From: Pseudarthrobacter psychrotolerans
GTDB lineage: Bacteria; Actinomycetota; Actinomycetes; Actinomycetales; Micrococcaceae
Direction: 5' to 3'
NCBI RefSeq assembly: GCF_009911795.1
Contig: NZ_CP047899.1
Span: 1 to 64,000, forward strand
Length of the DNA stretch: 64,000 bases
Below are positions 44,650 through 54,305 of the stretch, one piece after another (position 1 is the stretch's first letter; each line of letters begins with the position of its first letter). The notes beneath the pieces were generated by a model, which was not told the origin of the DNA, did no database searches, and saw only the letters and a list, made by a program, of their open reading frames with translations. A program made the position numbers and the translations under genes.

Positions 44650-45231
44650 ATGACCGGACTGCTGATCGGATATGCGCGCGTATCCACTAACGACCAAGAC
44701 CTCACCGCCCAGAAAAACGCCCTGGCCGCTCTGGGGGTGTCGCCGGACAAGACCTTCACCGACCAGGGCCTCACCGGCGCCAACCGGGCCCGGCCGGGAC
44801 TCAGAGAAGCGCTGGCCGCCTGCCGGGCCGGGGACACCCTGGCCGTGACCAAACTCGACCGTCTTGCCCGGTCGCTGCGCGATGCAAAGGACATCGTTGA
44901 CGCACTCACCCGCCGCGAAGTCAAGCTCAGCATCGGCGGCTCCGTCCACGACCCCACCGATCCCGTAGGCCGGCTCCTCTTCAACGTCCTGGCCATGGTC
45001 GCCGAATTCGAAGCCGACCTGATCCGCGCACGGACCCGGGAAGGCATGGCCGTCGCCAAGGCGAAAGGCCGCCTACGAGGGAAACAGCCCAAGCTCTCCA
45101 AAAAACAGGAAGCACACCTGGTCTCCGTTCACCGAGCAGGGACACACACGACGGTAGAACTCGCCAAACTCTTCGCGGTAGCGCGCTCAACCGTTTACCG
45201 TGCCATCAAACGCGCAGGCGACACCGCCTGA
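44650..45231 (+). CDS. Serine resolvase
   Basis: 193 residues, complete. GLLIGYARVSTNDQDLTAQK has the catalytic Ser; VTKLDRLARSLRD and AEFEADLIRARTREGM hold the catalytic arginines and E helix. The C-terminal HTH is TVELAKLFAVARSTVYRAIK. It sits 113 bases inside the right end of island 1, the position of the TniR-type resolvase relative to its res region in some Tn402 relatives. It could resolve cointegrates or act on sites in the array. Confidence 0.9.
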   Translation: MTGLLIGYARVSTNDQDLTAQKNALAALGVSPDKTFTDQGLTGANRARPGLREALAACRAGDTLAVTKLDRLARSLRDAKDIVDALTRREVKLSIGGSVHDPTDPVGRLLFNVLAMVAEFEADLIRARTREGMAVAKAKGRLRGKQPKLSKKQEAHLVSVHRAGTHTTVELAKLFAVARSTVYRAIKRAGDTA

Positions 45232-45296
45232 CCGCTTAGCGTGAATTTTCCTACCGATCCTCCTCGGACGCCGTATCGCACGGCGCCACCGAGACT

Positions 45297-45397
45297 TGTG
45301 CAGAGGGCTTTGCATATTCGTGCACTCGTCTTCGGAAAATGACAATTTTTGTCAGTTTTCGAAGTCGGCTGCACGAATATGCAAAGCCCTCTGCACA
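45297..45397. repeat. Back-to-back terminal repeats at the island 1 / island 2 junction
   Basis: Arms 45297-45324 and 45370-45397 are perfect 28-bp inverted repeats. The inner part also pairs with mismatches, so the whole 101 bp is a near-perfect dyad around ATTTT. It consists of the right end of island 1 (45320-45344) and the left end of island 2 (45350-45374), each with its inner TCTGCACA repeat. Confidence 0.9.
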
Positions 45398-45525
45398 GCA
45401 TGCCAGGTATTAGCGGTGATTCTCGCCCGTTTGAACCGTGGCACGGGAAGGGAACGTGGGCCCTGCGCATAGGGTCTGATTGCATGGTTCCCCCGTAAGT
45501 CGCGGGATTAGATGGAGGGATGTCT

Positions 45526-45909
45526 GTGGAAGGGCTTAGTGATTACGACGCCGTCTTTGCTGAGGCTGTTTTTACGTTCGTTCAGGTCTGTAGGCAGCGC
45601 GGCTGTGCTCCAGAACCGGTCCTCCTCGCTGACCTCGGGAGTATTCCAAGCGTCTATACCGGGGAGGTCGGGCTCGGATGGGCTTTCCGGCTCCAGGAGA
45701 CCGATGCGTTGCATGCTGTCACCGAAGATGGGGCCCTCTACAGGGCTACCCGGACGTGGAGGCTGCACCGTAAGCCCTCATGGTTGCAGCAGGTATCGGG
45801 CAGTTATTTCCTGATCGCCACATCCGAAGTCCAGATCAATAAAACTTCGCAGCTGCGGGCGGACATCATGAACGGTCTTCTGCAATTCCTGGAGGAAGAA
45901 GGACGCTGA
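45526..45909 (+). CDS. Unknown protein at the left of island 2
   Basis: About 127 residues. The GTG at 45526 is preferred because GGAGGG directly abuts the alternative ATG at 45520 and would be too close. The sequence is regular (TFVQVCRQRGCAPEPVLLAD, then YRATRTWRLHR) with a helical C-terminus (ADIMNGLLQFLEEE). No family is recognised. The 480 bases that follow hold no gene I can support. Confidence 0.6.
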   Translation: MEGLSDYDAVFAEAVFTFVQVCRQRGCAPEPVLLADLGSIPSVYTGEVGLGWAFRLQETDALHAVTEDGALYRATRTWRLHRKPSWLQQVSGSYFLIATSEVQINKTSQLRADIMNGLLQFLEEEGR

Positions 45910-46390
45910 CGCCGCACCCCAGGGGCGGCCCTGCCCACGGGATCTGTGGTTGATGCGCTCTACCCCGGTGTTGCGTCCTCAAACCTCAGCCCCTCAATGG
46001 AGGTTTTGCGAATATTCCCTTTGCGGCAACAGCGATCTCGCAAGGGGCAGTAGCCCTTAGAAGTGGGCCTGGCAGTCTTCCGGATGATATGACGAGCCGG
46101 GCCTGCGGTGTTAATTACCGCAGGGTCGACGATCTCCTGAACCAGCGGCTCGGCCTTGCCGATCCAGTCCCGGCCTTGGCACCCCACAGAAGAGGCTCCC
46201 CGTGAGGTTTAGAGTGCAGACTGCAAAACCTCGTCTCCTGGGATTTCAGGTGCTGCGCCGATGATCCGCTGGTCTGCCTGCTCCAGCGGTCTTCCGCCAC
46301 TCATAACTGTCTTTCGGCTCGGGTTCTAGAAAGTTCTAGTGACTTCTACAGAAAAGGCGATTGTCTCTTAGAACTTGCTATGTTTGGTGC

Positions 46391-46785
46391 ATGCACCCTG
46401 AATTGAACCCGTACAACCCAGGCTCCGGCGCGCAGCCGATGCACCTAGCGGGCAGGGACTCAGAGATTGCAGCGTTTGATCTCCTGATTGTCCGGACAAA
46501 AAAGCACCTTCAATCCCGTCCGATGGTCCTATCAGGCTTGCGGGGCGTCGGGAAGACCGTTCTTCTGAGGCGGCTGAAGGGATTGGCCGACCACCATGGA
46601 TGGATCACCATCAAGTTTGAAGCGCGAAAGGGCGAGAACGCGCAGCAGGAGGCGCGCAAGATCATCGCCGCCGAGTTGCAAAGCGCAGTCCGCCAGCTAG
46701 TGCCCCTCATGTCCGCGGGAGATTACATCAGGAAGGCCCTATCAACGGTTACCTCGTTTACGGCAACGGCAGGCGTGAATGATCA
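46391..46785 (+). pseudogene. AAA/archaeal-type ATPase, N-terminal part (split by IS21 element)
   Basis: About 131 residues from the ATG at 46391. PMHLAGRDSEIAAFDLLI then MVLSGLRGVGKTVLLRRLK give the Orc/Cdc6-like or ATPase_2-type opening with Walker A. The text stops making sense after AGVNDH at 46786, where an IS21-family end begins. It resumes in frame at 51530 with HVKGISLGVTMDP. The complete protein would be about 400 residues. ATPases of this kind are common in actinobacterial genomes; their roles are poorly known. Confidence 0.75.
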
Positions 46786-47122
46786 TGTCAAGTATTTCTG
46801 GCCCCAGTCGGACGGATATATCTGGCCCCGGCTGGGCCGAACTTGTAGCCAGGATCGGCGAGTTTCTCTGTTGAAGGCCCTGTGGGATTGGGCTAGTGAG
46901 TGGCCTCGATCTGGCTTCCCAAGCGCCACCAGTGGGCGACGTAGACGTTGGCTGTGGAGCTGGCGACACCACGCAAAGCTTAAGCGTACAAAACATCGAT
47001 CTAGTCACATTCACGCAAGTTTCTACAATCTATTGACTAATGCTGTCATAAACCCATACTTTCATCCTGAAGCACTTGCTTCAATGGGCCTTCCGGCCCA
47101 CTAGCACTCGCAGGAGGACAGT

Positions 47123-47418
47123 GTGAATTTGAAGTCAAAGACCGCGAAAAGGATCGGGGCCGTTGGTGTCGCTGCCATGTTGGGGATTGCAGGTCTCGCG
47201 GCAGTAGCACCGGCAGCGTCCGCTGCCCCGTGCGGTTACTACAAGACTGGCGACTACGACATGTACAACCATTGCGGGGCAGGGAATGCCTACCTCCAGG
47301 TCGACCAGGTCGTCGGCAACTATGGCCAGTGTGTGGGACAGGGCATTACCATCCTTCGCCTCCGGGAGACTACGGCATTTACGAAATTACGAACGCCTAC
47401 TACCTTCGAGGTTGCTAG
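47123..47418 (+). CDS. Small secreted four-cysteine protein (one frameshift)
   Basis: It starts at GTG 47123 behind AGGAGG. A signal peptide is clear: basic start (NLKSKTAKR), hydrophobic core, and an APAASA-A cleavage site. The mature part begins APCGYYKTGDYDMYNHCG. Adding one C near 47362 continues it as PPGDYGIYEITNAYYLRGC, 98 residues in all, with four mature Cys, so two disulfides are likely. Function unknown. It lies 100 bases before the GT87-like gene inside the IS21 element. Confidence 0.65.
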
Positions 47419-47518
47419 TCAGCATCGAATAAACAGATTGTGCGCGTGGCCGGCATCTCTCCTTGGTGTCCGGCCACGTAGCCTGTTAAGAACATAGCGT
47501 CCCCTAAAGATTGACAAA

Positions 47519-48787
47519 ATGTTTACTGCGTCAAACCGGAAAAGTCATTACGTATCAATCCAAATCCTGCGTTACGTGACCCGCCTAGGGCCGGTAGCCA
47601 TCGCTGTGATGGTTCTGGGTATCGCCTTCGCCAGCCTCCGTCTGCTGAATATGGGCATTTACCCCCCTGTGGACTTCTTGGTCTATCGGTATGGTTCGGC
47701 TGCTTCCTGGTCCCGGGACATCTATGCCACCAATCTCTTCGGGGAATTCTTGCCGCCGGAGGGTCTGCCCTTCGTCTATACGCCGTTCGCGGCAGGGCTA
47801 CTAACCCTCACAGGCATGTTTTCGGCACAGACTGCCTTCACGGTGTGGACGATCGGCAGCGTGGCAATCCTCGCGTTCATTATTGGAATTTGCCTGCCAC
47901 CATCTTTGCCGAGGCGCCTTTGGATCTGGGCGGGTCTTCTCGTTCTCGCCTGTTGCACGACGATAATCGCCCAACACCTAGTGTGGGGCCAAATCAATCT
48001 ACTCCTCGCTGGACTCTGTCTTGCCGATTTCTTCCGGAACACGGATGGTCGCTGGTCGCGCTATGTCCCGAAAGGAATTCTGATCGGGGTTGCCGCCGGC
48101 ATCAAGCTGACCCCCGCGATCTTCATCCCATACCTTTTGATAACGAGACAATGGCGGATGGCCTTCTGTGCGATTGCAGGTTTTGCTGGGACGGTCGCGG
48201 TAGGGGCAATCCTATTTCCCGCTATGTCCGTCACCTACTGGTTCGCCAGCGTGTGGGAGCTTAGCTCGAAAGTGGATCTAGGCACGCAGTTTGCCAGTGC
48301 CGGAAACAACTCCATTCAAGGTGCGGCTGCAGCGCTCGGGGAATGGACAATGACACCGTCGAAAGCCCTGGTTGTCGTCGTTGCCATAATTTGTCTGCTG
48401 CTGGCCGCCGCGATCTTCCGTTCCGGCCACACGTTGGCAGCAGTGCTGGCTGTTGGCCTCACTGCCACTCTTGTCTCCCCAGTGAGCTGGCTGCACCACT
48501 GGGTCTATCTGATCCCCGCCCTCATCGTGCTTTGGTTCCTCGGACAGACGAAAACACACATTTTCGTGTTCGTTGCCGCTCTCGCACTAGTCATACAAGG
48601 AACGGATGTAGGCGAGTCTATTTTGCAATCCGGCCCATCCTGGCTCACCCCGCTGGGAATACTTCTCCGCGAGTCCCTGCTCTTCGCATCGGCTACAACA
48701 ATTGCAATGTTCTTCGCGCTGTGCCGCGCTGCTCCACGCCCAGCGATGTCCCCGGCACCGCAACCTCTGGAATCTGCCCACCGATAG
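47519..48787 (+). CDS. GT87-family (DUF2029) membrane glycosyltransferase
   Basis: 422 residues with about ten membrane segments. GIYPPVDFLVYRYGSA near residue 45 contains the conserved acidic residue after the first membrane span, and GIAAGIKLTPAIF-like GVAAGIKLTPAIFIPYLL is the family hallmark. VSPVSWLHHWVYLIPALI is the C-terminal motif. Members add mannose or arabinose from polyprenyl phosphate to lipids or cell-wall glycans on the outer face of the membrane. It ends 95 bases before istB, on the opposite strand, and is unusual cargo for an IS. Confidence 0.8.
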   Translation: MFTASNRKSHYVSIQILRYVTRLGPVAIAVMVLGIAFASLRLLNMGIYPPVDFLVYRYGSAASWSRDIYATNLFGEFLPPEGLPFVYTPFAAGLLTLTGMFSAQTAFTVWTIGSVAILAFIIGICLPPSLPRRLWIWAGLLVLACCTTIIAQHLVWGQINLLLAGLCLADFFRNTDGRWSRYVPKGILIGVAAGIKLTPAIFIPYLLITRQWRMAFCAIAGFAGTVAVGAILFPAMSVTYWFASVWELSSKVDLGTQFASAGNNSIQGAAAALGEWTMTPSKALVVVVAIICLLLAAAIFRSGHTLAAVLAVGLTATLVSPVSWLHHWVYLIPALIVLWFLGQTKTHIFVFVAALALVIQGTDVGESILQSGPSWLTPLGILLRESLLFASATTIAMFFALCRAAPRPAMSPAPQPLESAHR

Positions 48788-48881
48788 TCGAAGGATCCGC
48801 TGAGGCAATGAAACTCCGGCTGTTCGAGTGAGTCCGCCCCATGGCGCCAGGACGAACGGCTGGTAGAACTCCCCTCAGCCC

Positions 48882-49706
48882 TCAGGGCTGGTTGGCTGCC
48901 TTCTGGGCGATGGTATGGGCGAGTCGGTAGGAGTCTGTGCCGGTCTCGATGATGGCACCGTTGAAAGTCAGGCGGTCCACGATCGCGGCACAAAGCCGCG
49001 GGTCGGTGAACGTCTTGGTCCAGCCGGAAAAGGACTCATTTGAGGCGATGGCGATGGAGTTCTTTTCTTCGCGTTCGGTGAGGACCTGGAAGAGCAGTTC
49101 GGCGCCGCGGCGATCCAGTTCCATATAGCCGAGTTCGTCAATACAGAGCAAATCCACGCGGCCGTAGCGGGCTATGGTCTTGGCGAGGACCTTCTCGTCG
49201 GCGGCTTCAACCAGTTCGTTCACTAATCGGGTGGCCAGAGTGTACTTGACCCGGTAGCCCTTCTCAGCGGCCGCGGTGCCGAGTCCAATGAGCAGGTGGG
49301 ATTTTCCGGTTCCAGAGTCCCCTATCAGACAAAGAGGTGAGCCCTTACGGATCCAGTCCCCGCTCGCAAGGGTATAGATGGTGGCGGAGTTGACGTTCGG
49401 GTTGGCTTCGAAATCGAAGTCCCCGAGCCATTTGTCCCGCGGGAATCCGGCTGCCTTGACCCGCCGGATGGAGGAGCGCCGGTCCCGGTCGTCACACTCC
49501 GCCAGCAATAGTTCGGCTAGGAAGCCTTGGTATGAGAGTTGTTCCTTCCCTGCAACTGCTAGGGCCTCATCCAGGACTGCCCGGATGGTGGGAAGTCGCA
49601 GCCGACGGCAGGCCTGGTCCACCGCCGCGACTGCGGCCTGTTCGGTAAGGCCGCGTCGCCGGCGCAGGGTCGGGGTGATGGTGGCTGCCGGCGCGGTGGG
49701 ACTCAT
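48882..49706 (-). CDS. istB: IstB-like ATPase of the first IS21 element
   Basis: 274 residues. PLCLIGDSGTGKSHLLIGLG is Walker A and VDLLCIDELGYMEL Walker B, in the standard IstB DnaC-like fold. It assists IstA in target DNA handling. Its ATG overlaps the istA stop (ATGA), the usual IS21 coupling. Confidence 0.93.
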   Translation of the reverse strand: MSPTAPAATITPTLRRRRGLTEQAAVAAVDQACRRLRLPTIRAVLDEALAVAGKEQLSYQGFLAELLLAECDDRDRRSSIRRVKAAGFPRDKWLGDFDFEANPNVNSATIYTLASGDWIRKGSPLCLIGDSGTGKSHLLIGLGTAAAEKGYRVKYTLATRLVNELVEAADEKVLAKTIARYGRVDLLCIDELGYMELDRRGAELLFQVLTEREEKNSIAIASNESFSGWTKTFTDPRLCAAIVDRLTFNGAIIETGTDSYRLAHTIAQKAANQP

Positions 49707-51385
49707 GAGATATTCTCCTTCGACGCGGTTCCTGGCTCGACAGGGTGTTCGGTACGTTTGGCCAACAACTCGTCATAGGTGCTCATCGATGGCAACGGAC
49801 GGGCGTCCGCCGGGAGACCTGCAATAACCGCAGCGGGGTCCATGAGCCGGCGCTGAGTAAGGCTGACAACCCGTTGCACATTCACTTCCTCTTGAGCACG
49901 ACGATGACGGTCGAAACTGGCCCCACCCAACGGAACTCTTGCTGCGTGTCTGCGAGCTTCGACAGCGACGACGTCGGCACTCACGGCACCTACCTGCAGG
50001 GCCGCAGTAATACCTGCCTGAATGTCTCCAGCGTCCATTGAGCGGTGCAGGAGCAGCACATCGATCAGTTCCCGGGTCCCGTCCGCGTCGCCATTGACCC
50101 TTCGCGAGGCAGCCCAGAAAGCCTCATGGGCGGAGGTGAACGTACCGGAGGCCCGCGCTAGCGCCAGAGCAGTGGATCCGGGCAACGCGCCAGGCTTTGT
50201 CCTGAGGACCTCAAGGTAGTGATCGAGTTGGACCGATTGTCCGCGTTTAGCGGCCACTCGCTGATGCCTGGCTGCTACGGCCCGGCCATCAAAAACCACC
50301 ACTTCGGACGCCCGCAATGAGACCCGGACCTTCCGGCCGATGAGCCGCGCAGGGACCGAATACTTCACCATCCGCACAGTGACCATCGAGGACCTATCAA
50401 CCCGCGGGTTCAACACGAGGCCTGGATCAAATGTCTCCGTCGGCAACGCGGCCAGGAACGGTCGTTCGGCTTCGAAGTCCTGGCCGATGGTGCGGAGCCT
50501 GTCGCTGATCCGTCGATGTTCGTCCGCCTCCTCCCAGACCCGGATGCAGTCATTCAGCTCATCTAGGCACTCCACGGCAGGCATCGGGGAGAGTCTATTG
50601 CGCCTGAACCAGCCGACCTCTCCTTCAACGCCGCCCTTCTCGTGAGCCCCCGCGATGCCCGGCTGGCAGTAGAAACTATCGAAGCCATAATGAGATTTGA
50701 ATAGCACCCATCGGTCATTCTCAACCCTTTGCCGGCCTTGGCCGAAGAGCACAGCAGTGACGGCGCTGGTGAGGTTGTCGTAGCGGATGTGTTTAACCGG
50801 GACGCCTCCGATTTCGTTGAACGCTTCGATGTGTCCTTCTAGGAAGGCCTCCTGCGCCTGTGTCGGGTAAATTCGGTGGATTGCCTTGCCAGAACGCGAC
50901 AACCGGAAAACGAACATGTGGCACTTCGTCTTCACACCGTTCAGGACTACCCAGACTTCACCGAAGTCCACCTCCGCTTCCGCGCCTGGAGCATGCTCCT
51001 GGGGAACAAAAGCCTCTACCCGGCGGCCTGCCTCCACGTCTATCTGGGCACGACGCACCCTCACATAATCCCGCACGGTCGAATAGGACAGCTCCTCCGC
51101 TCGGTGCTCCTCGGCGAGACGGGCGAGAATACGTCGGGCGGTATGGCGCTGCTTCCGCGGGGCCGTCGTGTCCTCGACCAACATGGCATCGATTGCCGTC
51201 TTGAACGGATCCAGCCGCCAAGACACCCCTCGCCTTGGTTTGCGCTCCGGAGGCGCAGCCGATTCCAGGGCTTGCCTCACCGTTCTTCGGTGGACCCCGT
51301 GCCGGGCCGCAAGCGCACGAACCGACAGACCGTCAACTCGCGCGTCCCTTCGAATCTGTGCGAACAACTCCACTCTCGACTCCAT
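49703..51385 (-). CDS. istA: IstA-like transposase of the first IS21 element
   Basis: 560 residues from the ATG at 51385 (MESRVELFAQIRRD). The N-terminal HTH is LSVRALAARHGVHRRTVRQA. The DDE catalytic core is visible: EAEVDFGEVWV (first Asp), IRYDNLTSAV (second) and EKGGVEGEVGWFRRN (Glu). The protein is of normal length and intact, so the element may be active. Confidence 0.93.
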   Translation of the reverse strand: MESRVELFAQIRRDARVDGLSVRALAARHGVHRRTVRQALESAAPPERKPRRGVSWRLDPFKTAIDAMLVEDTTAPRKQRHTARRILARLAEEHRAEELSYSTVRDYVRVRRAQIDVEAGRRVEAFVPQEHAPGAEAEVDFGEVWVVLNGVKTKCHMFVFRLSRSGKAIHRIYPTQAQEAFLEGHIEAFNEIGGVPVKHIRYDNLTSAVTAVLFGQGRQRVENDRWVLFKSHYGFDSFYCQPGIAGAHEKGGVEGEVGWFRRNRLSPMPAVECLDELNDCIRVWEEADEHRRISDRLRTIGQDFEAERPFLAALPTETFDPGLVLNPRVDRSSMVTVRMVKYSVPARLIGRKVRVSLRASEVVVFDGRAVAARHQRVAAKRGQSVQLDHYLEVLRTKPGALPGSTALALARASGTFTSAHEAFWAASRRVNGDADGTRELIDVLLLHRSMDAGDIQAGITAALQVGAVSADVVAVEARRHAARVPLGGASFDRHRRAQEEVNVQRVVSLTQRRLMDPAAVIAGLPADARPLPSMSTYDELLAKRTEHPVEPGTASKENIS

Positions 51386-51529
51386 CCAGACCAGCCTTCC
51401 GTTGGATCCATGCATTGATGAATCCAACGTTGAAGGTGGGGCCACCTATAACCGTCACAAGCTGCCCGGCGAGTCACGAAGTGGGGCCAAAAATAACCGT
51501 CCTACCGGGCCATCCAAACCTGTCACAGT

Positions 51530-52327
51530 CACGTGAAGGGGATTTCGCTTGGCGTGACCATGGACCCGACGAGGTCATCCACTGGCCATCTGGAGATTGA
51601 CCTGAAGGATCTGATCGAGGACCTGGGGACCGCGCTGAAGAAGCAGCGAAGCGGATTTGCGGTCTTCATTGACGAAATGCAGGACTTGGACGACGAACTG
51701 CTTGGCGCCCTCATCGCGGTCCAGCACCATGCCAACCAGGAACAGCTGCCCTTCTTCGTCATCGGCGCGGGCCTTCCGAACCTGCCCGGGCGTCTTGCCG
51801 AGATCCGCAGCTACGCCGAGCGGGCGTTCGACTACAGAATCATTGGAAAGCTCAACCTGGAGGCAGCGCGGGAGGCTTTCGCGCAACCGGCTAAATCCGT
51901 GGGGCAAAGCTACTCCAATGAAGCCCTCGACATGCTCGTCGAGGCTTCCGGCATGTATCCGTATTTCGTGCAGGAATTCGGCAGCGCTATGTGGGAATCG
52001 GCGCTCGGGAGCCCCTTCTCCAAGGATGATGCCGAAGCGGCGATCACCTTGGGGCGAGAAAAGCTGGACGCGGGCTTCTTCGTCGCCAGATGGCAGCGGG
52101 CAACCAAGGTCGAACGTCGCTTTCTTCAGGCAATGGCCCAGGATGGAGAAGGGCCCTCAAGTACCGGCGACATTGCTGCCAAGCTGGGAAAAAAGCCGAC
52201 AGCGCTGGGGCCAGCTCGAGCGACACTGATCGAGAAGGGTCTCATCTACTCCCCGGAGTATGGACACGTGGCATTCACGGTCCCTGGGATGGCAGGCTTC
52301 ATTTCGCGACAGGAACTGCAGTCCTAA
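51530..52327 (+). pseudogene. AAA/archaeal-type ATPase, C-terminal part
   Basis: It continues the gene begun at 46391, with the first codons HVKGISLGVT. GFAVFIDEMQDLDDELLGAL is Walker B/DEAD-like, FFVIGAGLPNLPGRL sensor 1, and a C-terminal winged helix (TGDIAAKLGKKPTALGPARA) follows. The 3' half is intact and loses its start only through the IS21 insertion. The 497 bases after it hold no gene I can support. Confidence 0.75.
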
Positions 52328-52824
52328 AGCAGACCTCCGCTCTTGGCTGAGGCTCTGCGGTCAACGAAGTCCAGTGTGCCCATCAGAATGCGCTCGGGGC
52401 CTTGCAAATTACGCTGGCCAGCCAGCGCAGAAGCCGCGGAACGCTTTTCAGGCTACCGATGGCGACGCCAATCAGGACGCCGCGGCCGACATCTGTACCC
52501 GAAAACTGAACAAGGAATGAGATAACGGAATCTACAGTCATGGGCGAAGTCTAAAAGCAGCCTCTGACAATCAGCCGGACGCCGCCGGCCCCGCAGCCCT
52601 CAGGGCCGTCGCCTTCTACGACGGTCCCGAACGTCAGGGAGCCTTGCCGCCCGCATGCGCGCGGCCGGCGCACACGGAAGGCATCGAGGCCTACACAGTT
52701 TGCGGAGGCCCAGCAAAAGAACGCCCATCGCCCAGCTGCCGCCAGCAGCGGCAAGACGAGTGAACAAGGCTAGTTAAGACCACCTAACCGCAGAATACCC
52801 AGCTTCAAACATCGACACCTGACG

Positions 52825-53733
52825 TCATGCAGACTTGAACCGCGAGGCCACTGAATTACGCATCCTCGCCACGTCAAGGTCGCCGGCCGTGTGCTCCACA
52901 AGCACTTTGGCTAATCGTTTCGGCCAGAGCACGTGAACACCACGAGTCGAGAAGGTGCCCCCAATCAGGGGCCAATCTGCTTCGATGAAGCACAGCACCC
53001 CAGTGACCGGAACATTCCCGACAAGATCGCGCACGAGGTCGACCTGTTTGAGCACCCCATCTACCAGTGACGTGCAATCACGCCGGCCAACGAGAAGCTT
53101 CTCGACGCGGGGCCGGAGGATGCCACCCTCGATCTTCATCTCCGGCCGTCCCTTGTACCGCTTGGCATCGATCACCCAGATTCCACCCGGAGTGATGGCG
53201 ATGTGGTCGATGTTGGCCTTCGAGCCCGGGATGCGTCGGTCGTGGAGGACAGCCATGTCATCCGCGGCCAGGGCATTTAGCCGAGCGCCGAGGCGTTCCT
53301 CACCGATCGCGCCTCGATCCCACGACTTCGTATGCGGCCGCTCGTCAGAGAGGGCGACTGCGAGGCCACCGAATCGACCCCACTTCTCACGGAGCTTTTC
53401 CTCGTCTTTCGCCTTGCGGCGCTCATATTCGCGTCGGGCGGAAGACCCGGCTACTCCGGACTCAGCGGACAACGAATCATCAGAAAGCGGTTCCAGATCG
53501 GGGGACATGGTTTCCGTAGCCTCGGTGGCACACTCCAAGCAGCGGATGGTCTTCGTCTCGCTCTCATAGATAGCTTCTGTCCCGGCCGGAAGAGAGGCAC
53601 CGCACACCCTGCACACTCCGGCGTACCGGACCCTCATCTGCTTCATGAGGATGCACTTTGGAACATGGGCACGGACCCAGTCTGCTTGTAGATCACGGCG
53701 GTTAGGCCGCGCATGCGCTTTGCCATGGCTCAA
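52825..53733 (-). CDS. NERD-domain (nuclease-related) protein
   Basis: Up to 302 residues. The TTG at 53733 overlaps the stop of the preceding small gene; an ATG at 53646 is an alternative start. CRVCGASLPAGTEAIY plus CLEC near residue 65 form a zinc ribbon. The NERD domain follows: GAIGEERLGARLNAL, SKANIDHIAITPGG and IWVIDAKRYKGRPE, with the D...D-x-K residues of the PD-(D/E)xK-like NERD fold. As the last gene of a minus-strand run with the TIR gene, it may be the nuclease arm of a defence operon. Confidence 0.82.
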   Translation of the reverse strand: MSHGKAHARPNRRDLQADWVRAHVPKCILMKQMRVRYAGVCRVCGASLPAGTEAIYESETKTIRCLECATEATETMSPDLEPLSDDSLSAESGVAGSSARREYERRKAKDEEKLREKWGRFGGLAVALSDERPHTKSWDRGAIGEERLGARLNALAADDMAVLHDRRIPGSKANIDHIAITPGGIWVIDAKRYKGRPEMKIEGGILRPRVEKLLVGRRDCTSLVDGVLKQVDLVRDLVGNVPVTGVLCFIEADWPLIGGTFSTRGVHVLWPKRLAKVLVEHTAGDLDVARMRNSVASRFKSA

Positions 53734-53870
53734 TCCTCACCCAGGGCAGGAACTTTTTCGGGGGTGCCGCCCTTAGCGGTACCCAAAGACCTCACGAACT
53801 GTCTCAGCACAGGATGATTCATTGGGGCAGGGGCGCCAGTTGAGGTCATGTTGTCGGCAACAACGTTCAT
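53730..53870 (-). CDS. Small protein between the TIR and NERD genes
   Basis: 46 residues from the ATG at 53870 (MNVVADNMTSTGAPAPMNHP), with AGGAAG upstream. It begins 12 bases after the stop of the 53882-54301 gene and ends by overlapping the NERD start. Position and ribosome-binding site support it. No family is recognised. Confidence 0.45.
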   Translation of the reverse strand: MNVVADNMTSTGAPAPMNHPVLRQFVRSLGTAKGGTPEKVPALGED

Positions 53871-53881
53871 AGAGCAGCTTC

Positions 53882-54301
53882 CTAGTCGTTCCGAACGGGA
53901 TCCTGCTTGAATCGTGTTAGCTCGGATCGCCATCCTGCTACTGATGCGGCGTCGCGCGGGCCCTTCTCGTACTGAATAAGTCGTGTCGCAAGCTGATCGA
54001 TCCATGAATTGAAGCGTGAGATGATTCGCACCCGCATCTGTCGGTCGGCGAGGCTTCCCTTGCCCTGCTGTTCGTGGTTCCAGTTCATTTTGCCCGCGGC
54101 ATAGAGGACTGCTCCCTTGTAATGCTCATCGCCCAACCACTCCAGCAGCCAGGGCTCAGCACTGGCTTCAAAAGCATCAATGGCGATCTTGAGTTCTGCG
54201 ATGCGCTCCACTACGGCGTCGCCTGCGGCAAAGTCGCTCTCGTGCAGGGCGAGCGGTCGGAGCACATCTCGAAGCCGCTGCATATTTGCTGTGTCAGTCA
54301 T
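53882..54301 (-). CDS. Unknown protein coupled to the TIR gene
   Basis: 139 residues from the ATG at 54301 (MTDTANMQRLRDVLRPLALH), 4 bases after the TIR stop. It is helical, with a central aromatic patch (EPWLLEWLGDEHYKGAVLYA) and a basic C-terminus. Tight spacing makes it an operon partner of the TIR protein, perhaps a sensor or regulator. No family is recognised. Confidence 0.7.
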   Translation of the reverse strand: MTDTANMQRLRDVLRPLALHESDFAAGDAVVERIAELKIAIDAFEASAEPWLLEWLGDEHYKGAVLYAAGKMNWNHEQQGKGSLADRQMRVRIISRFNSWIDQLATRLIQYEKGPRDAASVAGWRSELTRFKQDPVRND

Positions 54302-54305
54302 CGTT

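Larger units (their letters stand above)
31962..45344. mobile_element. Island 1: 13.4-kb segment bounded by Tn402/Tn5053-like 25-bp ends
   Basis: The left end (31962-31986) and right end (45320-45344) are inverted 25-mers, TGTCA...CTGCAC type, both followed inward by a second ...TCTGCACA repeat. The right end differs at 2 of 25 positions from the class 1 integron end IRi as I remember it. Inside are about 14 cargo genes and a resolvase, but no tniA, tniB, tniQ or integrase, so the unit would be non-autonomous. The 5-bp flanks (ATTCC left, ATTTT right) do not match, so simple transposition is not shown. Confidence 0.6.
46786..51527. mobile_element. IS21-family element with two cargo genes, 4.74 kb
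   Basis: Both ends begin TGT and share, read inward, TGGCCC, GGACGG and TAT.T.TGGCCCC in the same order (left from 46786, right inward from 51527), as expected of IS21 terminal multiple repeats. The ATPase gene is interrupted exactly between them: GATCA precedes the left end and GTCACGTG follows the right, so a GATCA duplication with one base lost is possible. istA and istB fill 48882-51385. The remaining 2 kb carries a small secreted protein and a GT87-like membrane protein. Confidence 0.7.

Noticed and set aside
45960..46300. Minus-strand open frames as a transposase fragment
   Set aside because: No DDE or HTH motif, no ribosome-binding site, and the two frames do not join into a sensible protein.
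46391..52327. The split ATPase as TniB of a Tn402 element
   Set aside because: Its GRDSEI opening, domain order and C-terminal winged helix fit archaeal-type ATPases; no TniA-like DDE partner lies beside it.
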